This document shows, piece by piece, positions 1 to 7,556 of a stretch of DNA of 58,846 nucleotides. The stretch is from positions 1 through 58,846 of IMG/VR virus record IMGVR_UViG_3300035670_000241; one strand, 5' to 3'. Under the pieces are notes generated by a model. That model was not told the origin of the DNA and made no database searches. It saw only the letters and a program-made list of their open reading frames with translations. Position 1 is the first letter of the stretch, and each line of letters begins with the position of its first letter. The position numbers and the translations under genes are program-made. This stretch comes from a virus.

Positions 1-24
1 TTGTGGTCCGGGAGGCATAGATGA
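1..24 (+). CDS. 3' end of an upstream gene (partial)
   Basis: The first bases read as the last seven codons of a frame ending in a TGA that overlaps the next ATG in an ATGA arrangement, as at most junctions here. A second frame also closes nearby, at 18-20. Too short to identify; a fibre-cassette gene is expected by position. Confidence 0.3.
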   Translation: MWSGRHR

Positions 25-431
25 GCGAGCCGTTAGTAAAACCCAATGTGGTTTTTAGCGCTTCGAATAAAGGCGGCGATTATCTACAAAAGCTGCAGGC
101 ATTAGCCGCTGGTGTGGATACCGCGTTTGAAGCATTTAACCAGCAACTGGCTGCTGCAGCGACCGCAGAACAAATCAGGCAGGCAACCGACCAGTTACGC
201 CAACAAACAGCTGCATTAGTTCAACAGGCTGAACAGAACCTACAGGCGGCCTATGCCGCCATCGGCACCGCCGGGAATACCGCGACTTATGCCGTGCAGC
301 TTCAAACAACCCGGACCATTAACGGCAAGCAGTTCAACGGCACGCAAAACGTGTCCATCGGGATTGCGGATATTCCGGGACTGACACAACGCATCGCAGA
401 CGTTGAATTATTAGCATTGGCAGGGATTTAA
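21..431 (+). CDS. tail fibre protein, cassette B (short)
   Basis: A 136-residue protein. Residues 30-80 are rich in Ala and Gln and look like a coiled coil, as in trimeric fibre shafts. Residues 100-113 carry the TINGKQFNGTQNVSI-type motif common near the ends of tail fibres. It ends in ELLALAGI, matching the EAIALAGN ending of the 51460-52149 protein, and both are followed directly by members of one family. The N-terminal adaptor region of that longer paralogue is missing, so this may be a second, distal fibre component. The fibre role is inferred from motif and position. SD GGGAGG precedes the ATG. Confidence 0.6.
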   Translation: MSEPLVKPNVVFSASNKGGDYLQKLQALAAGVDTAFEAFNQQLAAAATAEQIRQATDQLRQQTAALVQQAEQNLQAAYAAIGTAGNTATYAVQLQTTRTINGKQFNGTQNVSIGIADIPGLTQRIADVELLALAGI

Positions 432-432
432 C

Positions 433-1920
433 ATGACGGTGACCACCAACTTAAGAACTGAACTGCAGGCACGGCTAAATGCCGTGACATCGGCAACGAC
501 CATCATTGACCTCATTCGGCTGCGCCGCGCTGCCCGTGGTCTTTTTCTGGATGAAACGGTCCTGAACAATGAGTTATCGCTGCGCATCGCAAATAATAAT
601 GGCGCTACAACACTCGATGAACTGTTTCAGGAAGCCATTGCGCTGCCGGTGCAGACGCCACTGTCCTACATCAATGAGATCCGGCCATTTTTCTCAGACA
701 AAGATAGTTTTACAGATATTTATGGCGGGATTTGGCTGCGGGCCGGTGTCATCACTTATGACACAGCATCTTACCCGGACGCCAGTAAATTACCGGTCAT
801 CAATAATGATGCCTCAGCGGCACCAACTCCGGTGAGTCAGCCTGCACTTGCTGGCATTACGCCAAAGCGTGTTGCCAGCAATGGTTCCGTGGTTGTGGCC
901 ATCAATACTGCAGGGACATCACTGACACGCTGGTCTGGCGACTTTACCACTGTTGGCACCACAATCAGCGGCGCCAGTGGTGCGCTGTCTGGCTCGGTCT
1001 GGGTCTCCATCACTTGGGATGCGCGCCTTGGTGTGTTTGTCATGATTGGCCGTGGTAGTACCAAAATGGTGAAGTCGACAGACGGCACCAACTGGACGGT
1101 GGTTACACTGCCATCTAGTCCACCGACTTGGTCAGCAGATGCGAACGCCCTGGTCTTTGCCGGCAGCACTAAGTTTCATCTGTTCATTCTGAACAAACAC
1201 TGGACCTCAGACACACTGGCCGGTTGGACAGCACAGGCAGATATCGCAGCACCGAATGCGGATGGGGAAACACTGGCGCAACGGGATTTGCGTGGCGCTG
1301 TGGAAACCAGCAACGGCCAAACGATGCTGTGGGGGAATTATTACTCGACCTCGATGAGCCGTAATGCGCCTTTTATTGCCGTCAGTGAGACCTTCGCAGG
1401 ACTTGGTTGTAACTTCACTCTGACTCTATTCAACCAGTCGTCGGACATGACCCTGCAAGCTGCGGCGGCAAGAAACTCCACCGATTTTGAAGTCTGGGTT
1501 CAATCAAGCACCAGTAACCGGATTGGTGCTGTGATTAGTCGCTCAAGTGCAGGTGTTTTTTTAGTCGCCCAACAAGAGATTGGTGCCAATGGCATGGATA
1601 CCACTTACGTCCCACAGCACGCAGTGAATTATCAGGGACTGATTATCCGTGTCAGTAGCTGGGCCATTACAGCTTTTAACATGACCCGCCAAAAGGTTCT
1701 GCCTTACAACACAACGAACTCATTTGCCAGCCAAGGATTTATCCGCTCTGGCGGTGGAATGGTGTTGATTCGCCTTGGCAATTTCTTCTATCAAGTCGGA
1801 AACGGCAATGGCGTCAGCGCCTTTGATTTTAAATGGATGGTTGGTCTGCCAGCGGCAGCACCACTGGACGGGACATCTTCAGCGGCTTCATACGCCGCCC
1901 ATTTTGTGAGGATTAAATAG
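433..1920 (+). CDS. tail fibre / receptor-binding protein with BNR-like repeats, cassette B
   Basis: A 495-residue protein. Residues 1-70 hold two copies of a helical unit (LQARLNAVTSATTI.DL and LSLRIANNNGATTLDEL) shared with the 649-residue paralogue at 52146-54095. The rest is beta-rich with a KSTDGTNWT motif like the Asp-box (S-x-D-G-x-x-W) of BNR/sialidase-type beta-propellers, suggesting glycan contact. The body has little obvious identity with the paralogue, as expected for exchangeable receptor-binding heads. It starts one base after the previous stop and its TAG overlaps the GTG of the next gene. Specific receptor unknown. Confidence 0.6.
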   Translation: MTVTTNLRTELQARLNAVTSATTIIDLIRLRRAARGLFLDETVLNNELSLRIANNNGATTLDELFQEAIALPVQTPLSYINEIRPFFSDKDSFTDIYGGIWLRAGVITYDTASYPDASKLPVINNDASAAPTPVSQPALAGITPKRVASNGSVVVAINTAGTSLTRWSGDFTTVGTTISGASGALSGSVWVSITWDARLGVFVMIGRGSTKMVKSTDGTNWTVVTLPSSPPTWSADANALVFAGSTKFHLFILNKHWTSDTLAGWTAQADIAAPNADGETLAQRDLRGAVETSNGQTMLWGNYYSTSMSRNAPFIAVSETFAGLGCNFTLTLFNQSSDMTLQAAAARNSTDFEVWVQSSTSNRIGAVISRSSAGVFLVAQQEIGANGMDTTYVPQHAVNYQGLIIRVSSWAITAFNMTRQKVLPYNTTNSFASQGFIRSGGGMVLIRLGNFFYQVGNGNGVSAFDFKWMVGLPAAAPLDGTSSAASYAAHFVRIK

Positions 1921-2279
1921 TGAGTGAATTTATCCGTATTGACCCGCCGAAGGTTTCAGAAGCAAACCTCGGCCGCAAAATTACAGTAAACGCCCTTCGC
2001 AGCCGCTTCACACCCGCTGAATCACTGGCATTTGAAAATGCCCTGGCATCGAGTGCACAGCTGCGAGTGCTTGATAAACGTCTGGCCGCGGTCGTGGCCA
2101 CACACGTTGATTTGGACGACCCGACTTATTCTGCAGTCGCGTTGCCGGCATTAGTTGCTGCCAACATTTTGACTGCAAATCGCCCTGCGGAGATTTTGTC
2201 AGCTCCAGTGCAATGGCATGAGTTACCACCGGCCATCCAGCAGACCTTTGTCGCTGCCGGCTATCAAATCGACGTTTAA
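1920..2279 (+). CDS. small tail-module protein, cassette B (unknown)
   Basis: A 119-residue protein from a GTG overlapping the upstream stop. It is mostly helical and Ala-rich, with no recognised motif. Its slot, between the long fibre protein and the permuted NlpC/P60-like enzyme, equals that of the 147-residue protein at 54092-54535, though I see little sequence similarity between them. A structural or chaperone role is possible but not shown. Confidence 0.55.
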   Translation: MSEFIRIDPPKVSEANLGRKITVNALRSRFTPAESLAFENALASSAQLRVLDKRLAAVVATHVDLDDPTYSAVALPALVAANILTANRPAEILSAPVQWHELPPAIQQTFVAAGYQIDV

Positions 2280-2290
2280 ACAGGGTTTAA

Positions 2291-2752
2291 ATGATGGATG
2301 ACTTACAAAAAGTACAAGTAATTTTTGCGCGGGGTCACTCGGTTGGCAGTTATGCGATCCGCGTACGTTACCAGTCGCGCTGGTCCCACGTCGCCATCAT
2401 CATTGGCGATGTGGTGCACGAGGCTATCTATCCGGATGGTGTGGTGAAAACGCCGCTGCAGGAATTCAAAGACCGCTATGGCGCTGGCAACTGGGAAATC
2501 GCAACTGCATACGCCACGCCTGGCTGGCAAACTCGGGCCAATAGCTTGCTTGGTCTTGAGTACGATTTCTGGGGCGCCGTTGGCATTGGGTTTGGCACTC
2601 GCAAACTGGATAACCCGTATGCGCTGTGGTGTAGCCACCATACAGCAATCATCCTTGGCACTTTGCGCCAGGAACGCCTGAACCGTTTAGCGCCGGAGCA
2701 TTTGTGGATTGTGACACAGCCGGCAAATGACATCGCAGGAGTAGCAGCATGA
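2291..2752 (+). CDS. permuted papain-like (NlpC/P60 superfamily) hydrolase, cassette B
   Basis: A 153-residue protein with the order of a circularly permuted NlpC/P60 domain: a His in RWSHVAIIIGD (about residue 36), an acidic residue in VHEA, a TPLQEF motif, then the candidate catalytic Cys in ALWCSHH (about residue 115). Such folds act as peptidases, amidases or lipid acyl hydrolases. A virion enzyme acting on cell wall or surface is plausible. The 157-residue protein at 54532-55005 is its paralogue with the same motif order. Its stop overlaps the next ATG (ATGA). Family call is fairly sure; substrate unknown. Confidence 0.65.
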   Translation: MMDDLQKVQVIFARGHSVGSYAIRVRYQSRWSHVAIIIGDVVHEAIYPDGVVKTPLQEFKDRYGAGNWEIATAYATPGWQTRANSLLGLEYDFWGAVGIGFGTRKLDNPYALWCSHHTAIILGTLRQERLNRLAPEHLWIVTQPANDIAGVAA

Positions 2753-3438
2753 GCTTAAATTCAGCAATGGAGGCCATGCGTGGCCAGTCATATCCTGTGA
2801 TCCTTGAAACGTTGCGCCAGCAATCAGCAACTGCCATTGGCAAAATCCAAGGCAGCCAGCTGAAACTCCTGCAGTCGTTTATTGGTGGGACCGGTTTACG
2901 CAACCGACTGGCCAATGCAACACCTGAACAAGCAGCTGCAGCGGCAGCAGTGACCGAAGCCATTCAACCAGCTTATCTGGCGCGAGAAGACTCTTACAGC
3001 ATCAATCTGGCCGACCCACAAGTCGCGCAGCTACTGACCGATGCGGTCAGCGCTGGCGTCTTGGCATCAGCTGAAAAGGCCTACCTGGTGCAACTGGCTA
3101 CTTACCAGAAACCGCTTTGGCCAAGCGTGACGTTGCGTGATGTAGTGGCATATTTTGAACCTGAACTGGTCGATGTCGGTGACTGGGTCGAAGTAGAGCC
3201 AGGTGAGTCCCGCCAGTTACGCCTGAAGTTGACCACGGCCACGCCAGAACCCACTTATATAGTGGTACAGATGCAGGAAAACGACGGCGAGTGGTCTGAG
3301 TGGTATCACGTCACAGCACTGCACGGTGTCCATCAATTGCGGCCGTATACTTTTGCGGTACCAAATAACGGGCTGCCACGACGGATGCGTTGGCGTGGTG
3401 GTGAATATTGTATTGACGGCAACGTGACGGCGGTCTGA
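2749..3438 (+). CDS. tail-module protein, cassette B (paralogue of 56425-57129)
   Basis: A 229-residue protein: a helical N-terminal two thirds, then a beta-rich end with TYIVVQMQ, SEWYHVTALHG and RMRWRGG motifs. The same C-terminal block (TYIVVQAQ, SAWYHATALHG, KLRWKCD) ends the protein at 56425-57129, so this is a paralogous pair in equal slots. The Trp/Tyr-rich end could be a binding module. Each is followed at once by a ConA-like paralogue. Function not recognised. Confidence 0.6.
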   Translation: MSLNSAMEAMRGQSYPVILETLRQQSATAIGKIQGSQLKLLQSFIGGTGLRNRLANATPEQAAAAAAVTEAIQPAYLAREDSYSINLADPQVAQLLTDAVSAGVLASAEKAYLVQLATYQKPLWPSVTLRDVVAYFEPELVDVGDWVEVEPGESRQLRLKLTTATPEPTYIVVQMQENDGEWSEWYHVTALHGVHQLRPYTFAVPNNGLPRRMRWRGGEYCIDGNVTAV

Positions 3439-3439
3439 T

Positions 3440-4195
3440 ATGCCTCATGCAGTGACCACTCAGGGCCAAGGTACCGACGCCTTTATTTCGATACCTTCGT
3501 TCTCAATCAACGCTTTTGCGAACACGGACGTTAGTGGGTTCGAAATTGACATTAAACCATTGGCTGGTAACGCTAGCGGTTTTGTAAATTTACTTGGCAC
3601 GACTACGACTAACGTCACTGCGCTGCGTATAAATGTCTCAACACAAACGCTGCAATGGCGATACAGCAGCACTGTTTATCTGGAAAGTGCTGCCGGAACA
3701 GCTCCACTCAATGAACGCCATAGATACGGTGCTGAGTGGGAAGAGTCTACACAATCGTTGTACTTAACAAAAAACGGTGTTCGTATTGCCGGGCCTTATG
3801 TTGCTCCCGCCGCAAACTCACTAATCACAAACATAACGTGGAATCAGATAGGAAAGGTTGGATCTTCAGCTCCCGGCACTGCGGCATTTGAGCTGTACGG
3901 TATTCGAACCTACGGCAACAACTGCACGTACCAATCTCAATGGGATGACACTGGTGCGCCGGGAGCAGGGACATCATGGGTGAACGATTCTGCTGATAGA
4001 AATTTAACGTTAACCAGCTTCACTGGAGCGGCGGACAGCTGGTGGGTCTTTTATCCTGGCTTATCGCCTGGTACGCAAATCAAACGATTTGACGGTGCTG
4101 CGTTTGTTTCGAAACCTATTAAGCGTTGGGATGGCTCGGCTTTCATAGATGTGACGCTAAAGCGCTGGAACGGTAGTGCGTTTGTTGATGTTTGA
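3440..4195 (+). CDS. LamG/ConA-like tail adhesin, cassette B
   Basis: A 251-residue protein resembling a jelly-roll lectin fold (alternating strands, FEIDIKPL, YGAEWEES, FELYGIRTYG). It is a close paralogue of residues 1-220 of the 57129-58490 protein. A 164-bp stretch (3731-3894) is base-for-base identical to 57420-57583, while the flanks differ. The C-terminus carries three 13-residue repeats starting KRFDG, KRWDG and KRWNG (4082-4192), a form common at phage adhesin tips, whereas the paralogue ends in a different repeat type. Inferred role: host-surface recognition. Confidence 0.65.
   Translation: MPHAVTTQGQGTDAFISIPSFSINAFANTDVSGFEIDIKPLAGNASGFVNLLGTTTTNVTALRINVSTQTLQWRYSSTVYLESAAGTAPLNERHRYGAEWEESTQSLYLTKNGVRIAGPYVAPAANSLITNITWNQIGKVGSSAPGTAAFELYGIRTYGNNCTYQSQWDDTGAPGAGTSWVNDSADRNLTLTSFTGAADSWWVFYPGLSPGTQIKRFDGAAFVSKPIKRWDGSAFIDVTLKRWNGSAFVDV
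3731..3894. repeat. 164-bp exact repeat, copy 1
   Basis: Identical at every base to 57420-57583, in the same orientation and frame inside the two ConA-like adhesin genes. Identity stops abruptly on both sides (TACGGT versus TACGGC before, GAGCTG versus GAGCTA after) while the flanking proteins remain recognisably homologous. This is the footprint of recent recombination or gene conversion. Confidence 0.97.
4082..4192 (+). repeat. 39-bp (13-residue) tandem repeat at adhesin C-terminus
   Basis: Three units start at 4082, 4121 and 4160, each encoding K-R-[FW]-[DN]-G-[AS]-A-F plus a short linker. DNA differs between units while the residue pattern is kept. The paralogue at 57129 lacks it. Confidence 0.85.
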
Positions 4196-4289
4196 TGGTT
4201 GAACAAACCGATGAATAGCTTATTATTCACCCATACTGAGCGTACTCCTGCCTAATCAATTTTTCAGCACTCTGCTGAGGTGACAATTC

Positions 4290-5816
4290 ATGCAAACTAC
4301 CAACACCAGCCCGGTGAAAGCCGCGGTTGATATTGCCTATTTGCCGCCGGAAAAGGCGGGTAATAAGCGCATTTTTCCTGTGCCGGCAGAAGGTGCGCCG
4401 GTTCAGCGTACGCAGCCGGTGACTGCGCTGGACCAATCCGGCCAGACTGTTCAGGCTAAAGCGTCAAACACTGCGCCGGAATATTCGCAGGGCGCATCTG
4501 CCTCAGTGCTACCTGGTGATGAAAATCCGGATAAGCCGGGCTTTGGGTTCAATGGTGGCAGCGGTGGCCTGCTGCAAGCTCTGGCGCAACAGCAGCAATC
4601 AGCTGGTGGCGCACAGATAGCGGTACCGAATCCAACTGCGAGCCAGCCGGTACCACCAATCCAGCAGACAACTGCTGCGCCGGCACTGGCGAAAACCACG
4701 ACAAGCGCTGCAACACCGCCAGTGTTTGAGTACAAGCCGGTTGGCGCTGATTTACTGAAGAACGCCCCGACAATGAACGTGCCCGCTGCTGCAACAGTGC
4801 AAGGTACTTTCACCAAGGACGGTTATACCGGTGTTCAGGGCAATACAAATTTCAGCTATACGCCCGGTGCGGAATCGTTGGTTGAAAATCGCGTGGTTGG
4901 ATTACTGGATCCAAACAGCCCTATTATGCGAAAAGCTGCTGCAGAAGCTGCGCAATATTCGGCCAGTCGTGGCCTGCAGTCATCGAGCATTGGCAACGAA
5001 GTGGCGCTGTCGACCATGATAGATAAGGCGCTGCCAATCGCTACGCAGGATGCAAACACCTACAACCAGGCACAGCAGCTTGGTTGGCAGCAGTCATGGC
5101 AATCCGGCGAAAACAATTTGGGCCGCACGCATGATGCGTCGATGGCTGACAAGCAGGGGCAGTACCAGACCAACCTGCAAAACACCCAGATTGCCGCGAG
5201 CGCTGCAGAGAATGCCGCCAATCGCCAGATGCAGGCTGAGCTGCAAAAGCTTCAGTACGCGCAGCAGGCAGGCTTGCTGGATGCTCAGGGCCAGCAGCGG
5301 ATGCAGGAGCTTATTTTCCAAGTCCAGAGCAATGCTTACCAGCAGGAGCGTGGCGCGCAGCTACAAACCGAGCGGGATAAGATTTTGCAGGATATGTCGA
5401 ACCAGACCATGGATAAGCAGTATCTGCAGCAGCTGGAATTAACCCGAGTCCAGTATGACCAGCAAGATAAGCAGTTCATGGCTCAGCTTGAGGCAGGCAA
5501 ACAGGCTGAGTATCGCAACGCGGTATCGACTGCCTACAACAACTATCTGCAGCAGGTTGGCGCTATTCAGGCAGATCCAAACATGACCGCCGAGCAGAAA
5601 GCCGCTGGCGTTGCGTACATGCAGTCTCAGCTGGATGCACAGCGTAAGTCTTTGGAAACGCTGTATCTGGTCACCGGCACAGCCACAGGCTCTGGCTCGG
5701 GTTCAACAACGAACCCACCAACCGGCACCAGCAATCCGAACAACCCGCCCATAACCACGAACCCGGGCAATGGCGGTAGCACTGGCGGCTGGAAAAACGG
5801 GACTCAGGAACCATGA
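4290..5816 (+). CDS. putative internal virion (ejection) protein, Gln-rich coiled coil
   Basis: A 508-residue protein. Residues 1-160 are low-complexity Pro/Ala/Gln/Thr; residues 190-240 hold a helical segment with LLDPNSPIMRKAAAEAAQ; residues 270-430 are Gln-rich coiled coil; the last 40 residues are Gly/Asn/Thr/Pro linker. It heads a tight run of genes leading to the giant polyvalent protein, the usual place of internal core proteins in podoviruses. SD GAGGTG precedes the ATG. No catalytic motif seen. The 94-bp gap upstream holds only a weak TGAATA/TATTCA dyad. Confidence 0.55.
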   Translation: MQTTNTSPVKAAVDIAYLPPEKAGNKRIFPVPAEGAPVQRTQPVTALDQSGQTVQAKASNTAPEYSQGASASVLPGDENPDKPGFGFNGGSGGLLQALAQQQQSAGGAQIAVPNPTASQPVPPIQQTTAAPALAKTTTSAATPPVFEYKPVGADLLKNAPTMNVPAAATVQGTFTKDGYTGVQGNTNFSYTPGAESLVENRVVGLLDPNSPIMRKAAAEAAQYSASRGLQSSSIGNEVALSTMIDKALPIATQDANTYNQAQQLGWQQSWQSGENNLGRTHDASMADKQGQYQTNLQNTQIAASAAENAANRQMQAELQKLQYAQQAGLLDAQGQQRMQELIFQVQSNAYQQERGAQLQTERDKILQDMSNQTMDKQYLQQLELTRVQYDQQDKQFMAQLEAGKQAEYRNAVSTAYNNYLQQVGAIQADPNMTAEQKAAGVAYMQSQLDAQRKSLETLYLVTGTATGSGSGSTTNPPTGTSNPNNPPITTNPGNGGSTGGWKNGTQEP

Positions 5817-6271
5817 TCCGCTTTGGTACCCATGCCGACATTCCGGCCATGCTGGCCATTGGCCGGCAGGTGATAGCTGATGCGAAAACCCTTAACTGCG
5901 AATTGGACACAGAGCTTGCGGCTAAAACTATCCGGCAAGCACTCAATCACCGAAAGCACGCAGTATTTGTCGCAGAGAAAGCCGGCCACGTTGTCGGCTT
6001 TTTTATTGCCATGCAGGACCAGTTCTGGTTTTCAAAAACTCACTATGCAACGGATCTGGCGTTTTGTGTCTCGCCGGAACACCGTGACCAAGCCGTCTGG
6101 CTTTTACGCCGTTTTATCCGCTGGTGCCAGGCCAATGGCATTGCGCACATTCAGCTCGGCCTGAGTACGGGCCTCGACACTGAAGGCCGCACCGGTCAGC
6201 TCTATGAGGCGCACGGCCTGAAGTTAGCCGGCGGCATCTATTCAACAACATTCGATTCGGAGGCCACATGA
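5813..6271 (+). CDS. GNAT-family N-acetyltransferase
   Basis: A 152-residue protein with GNAT layout: an N-terminal IRFGTHADIPAM strand-helix, central beta strands (AVFVAEKAGHVVGFFIAMQ), the motif A region (ATDLAFCVSPEHRDQAVWLLRRFIRW) and a late GQLYEAHGLKLAGGIYST strand. The Q/R-x-x-G-x-G/A signature is poor (HRDQAV), so acetyl-CoA binding is uncertain. ATGA overlaps couple it to both neighbours, putative internal virion genes, so it may modify a virion or host protein. The substrate is not inferable. Confidence 0.7.
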   Translation: MIRFGTHADIPAMLAIGRQVIADAKTLNCELDTELAAKTIRQALNHRKHAVFVAEKAGHVVGFFIAMQDQFWFSKTHYATDLAFCVSPEHRDQAVWLLRRFIRWCQANGIAHIQLGLSTGLDTEGRTGQLYEAHGLKLAGGIYSTTFDSEAT

Positions 6272-7047
6272 GCGGTCTGGTCAAAGGCGTGAAAAAAGCC
6301 TTCAAGTCAGTCACTAACGTAGTGAAAAAGGTCGTGAAGTCCAAAGTGTTTAAAGTCGTGGCAGTTGCTGCGCTGGCTTACTTTGGCGGTGCGGCAATCA
6401 TGTCGATGGCCGGTGGAGGCACGGCCTCAGCTGGCATTGGCTCAGCCTGGGGAGGCTTGCAGGGGGCCGGCAGTGCGCTGGCATCCGGCAATGTCGGCGG
6501 GGCATTTTCGGCGCTAAGCTCTGGCTTTACCAGCGGTGCAACAGCAGGCGCGGCAGGCACATTCGCCACAGGTCAGGCAGCGGCACAAGCGGCCATCACC
6601 GGCCAAACTGCTGCTATCGGGGCCACGTCAGGCGCTTATACCGGCAAAGCCATGGAAACATTCGTGGCCAATGGCGGTGGTGCAGTTCAGGCCGCAACGC
6701 CTGTCGCAACCCAAGCAGCCACCGCGGCAACCAGCTCACCCGGCTTACTCGCCAACATTGGTGACGCCACCAAAGCCGCAATGGTAACAAGCGGCGTGAA
6801 CATGGCCGGCCAGATGATCCAAGGATACTCACAGCAGAAGCAGGCTGAAGAGCAGGCAGCAAACCGTGATTACTATGGCGTGAACGGCAAGGGCCAAAAA
6901 ACCACCCTGCCGGGCGTCGGCCTTTTAGATCCTTCCAACATCATGCCGCAAAACCCAGTGCCACAGCTGCAGCCTTTAAAGTCACTCGATGATCTGATTG
7001 CCAAACAGCAGCAAACCGTCAACACCTACCAAAAGTGGAGCGTATAA
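6268..7047 (+). CDS. putative internal virion protein with membrane segment
   Basis: A 259-residue protein: Lys-rich N-terminus (residues 5-30), a hydrophobic helix at about 31-50 (VFKVVAVAALAYFGGAAI), then long Gly/Ala/Ser-rich sequence to about residue 170 and a Gln-rich end. This cationic-plus-hydrophobic layout suits a protein inserted into or passed through the cell envelope during DNA ejection. It lies in the run of genes before the polyvalent protein. Function inferred from layout and position only. Confidence 0.55.
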   Translation: MSGLVKGVKKAFKSVTNVVKKVVKSKVFKVVAVAALAYFGGAAIMSMAGGGTASAGIGSAWGGLQGAGSALASGNVGGAFSALSSGFTSGATAGAAGTFATGQAAAQAAITGQTAAIGATSGAYTGKAMETFVANGGGAVQAATPVATQAATAATSSPGLLANIGDATKAAMVTSGVNMAGQMIQGYSQQKQAEEQAANRDYYGVNGKGQKTTLPGVGLLDPSNIMPQNPVPQLQPLKSLDDLIAKQQQTVNTYQKWSV

Positions 7048-7050
7048 GCC

Positions 7051-7554
7051 GTGGATGAAACGATGCAAAAAGATGAAGTGCAGGCGACGCCAGAAGAAGA
7101 GGCGCAACTGGAACAGGCTTTCGATGCTGCCATCAAGGTGATCCACGCACCTGGTAAAGCCGGTGACAATATCGCAAGCATGGTCCTCGATGCTCAGCAG
7201 GTTCAGCAGGGTATCGGTCAGGCCGTGGCCACTGTGGTTATCACTGTCGAAAAGCAAATGAAGCTGACAGAAGATGTAAAGCTGGCGCTGGCCGAGCGCG
7301 TCACTGATGAACTGGTAGCTCTGGCGATTAAGGCCGGTGCATTGGCCGAAGACGAAGTAACCGACCAAATGACCGACGCGCTGGCCAGCCATGCAATGAG
7401 CACTTATCTCACGCTCAAAGAGCAGCTTGGTGAGCTCGACCAAAACGAGCTTTCCGCCAATGTGCAGGAAGCTCAGGCATTCATGGGCCAGCAACAGAAA
7501 CCAGCGGCAGAACCGGCTAAATCTGGTGGCTTGCTGCAGCGTGCGCGGGGGTAA
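7051..7554 (+). CDS. hypothetical acidic helical protein (virion region)
   Basis: A 167-residue protein read from GTG at 7051; an in-frame ATG four codons later (7063) is the alternative. It is very acidic at the start (DEVQATPEEEAQLEQAF), helical throughout, and ends in a KSGGLLQRARG tail. No family recognised. Tight packing with both neighbours suggests a virion or assembly role. Confidence 0.55.
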   Translation: MDETMQKDEVQATPEEEAQLEQAFDAAIKVIHAPGKAGDNIASMVLDAQQVQQGIGQAVATVVITVEKQMKLTEDVKLALAERVTDELVALAIKAGALAEDEVTDQMTDALASHAMSTYLTLKEQLGELDQNELSANVQEAQAFMGQQQKPAAEPAKSGGLLQRARG

Positions 7555-7556
7555 TC

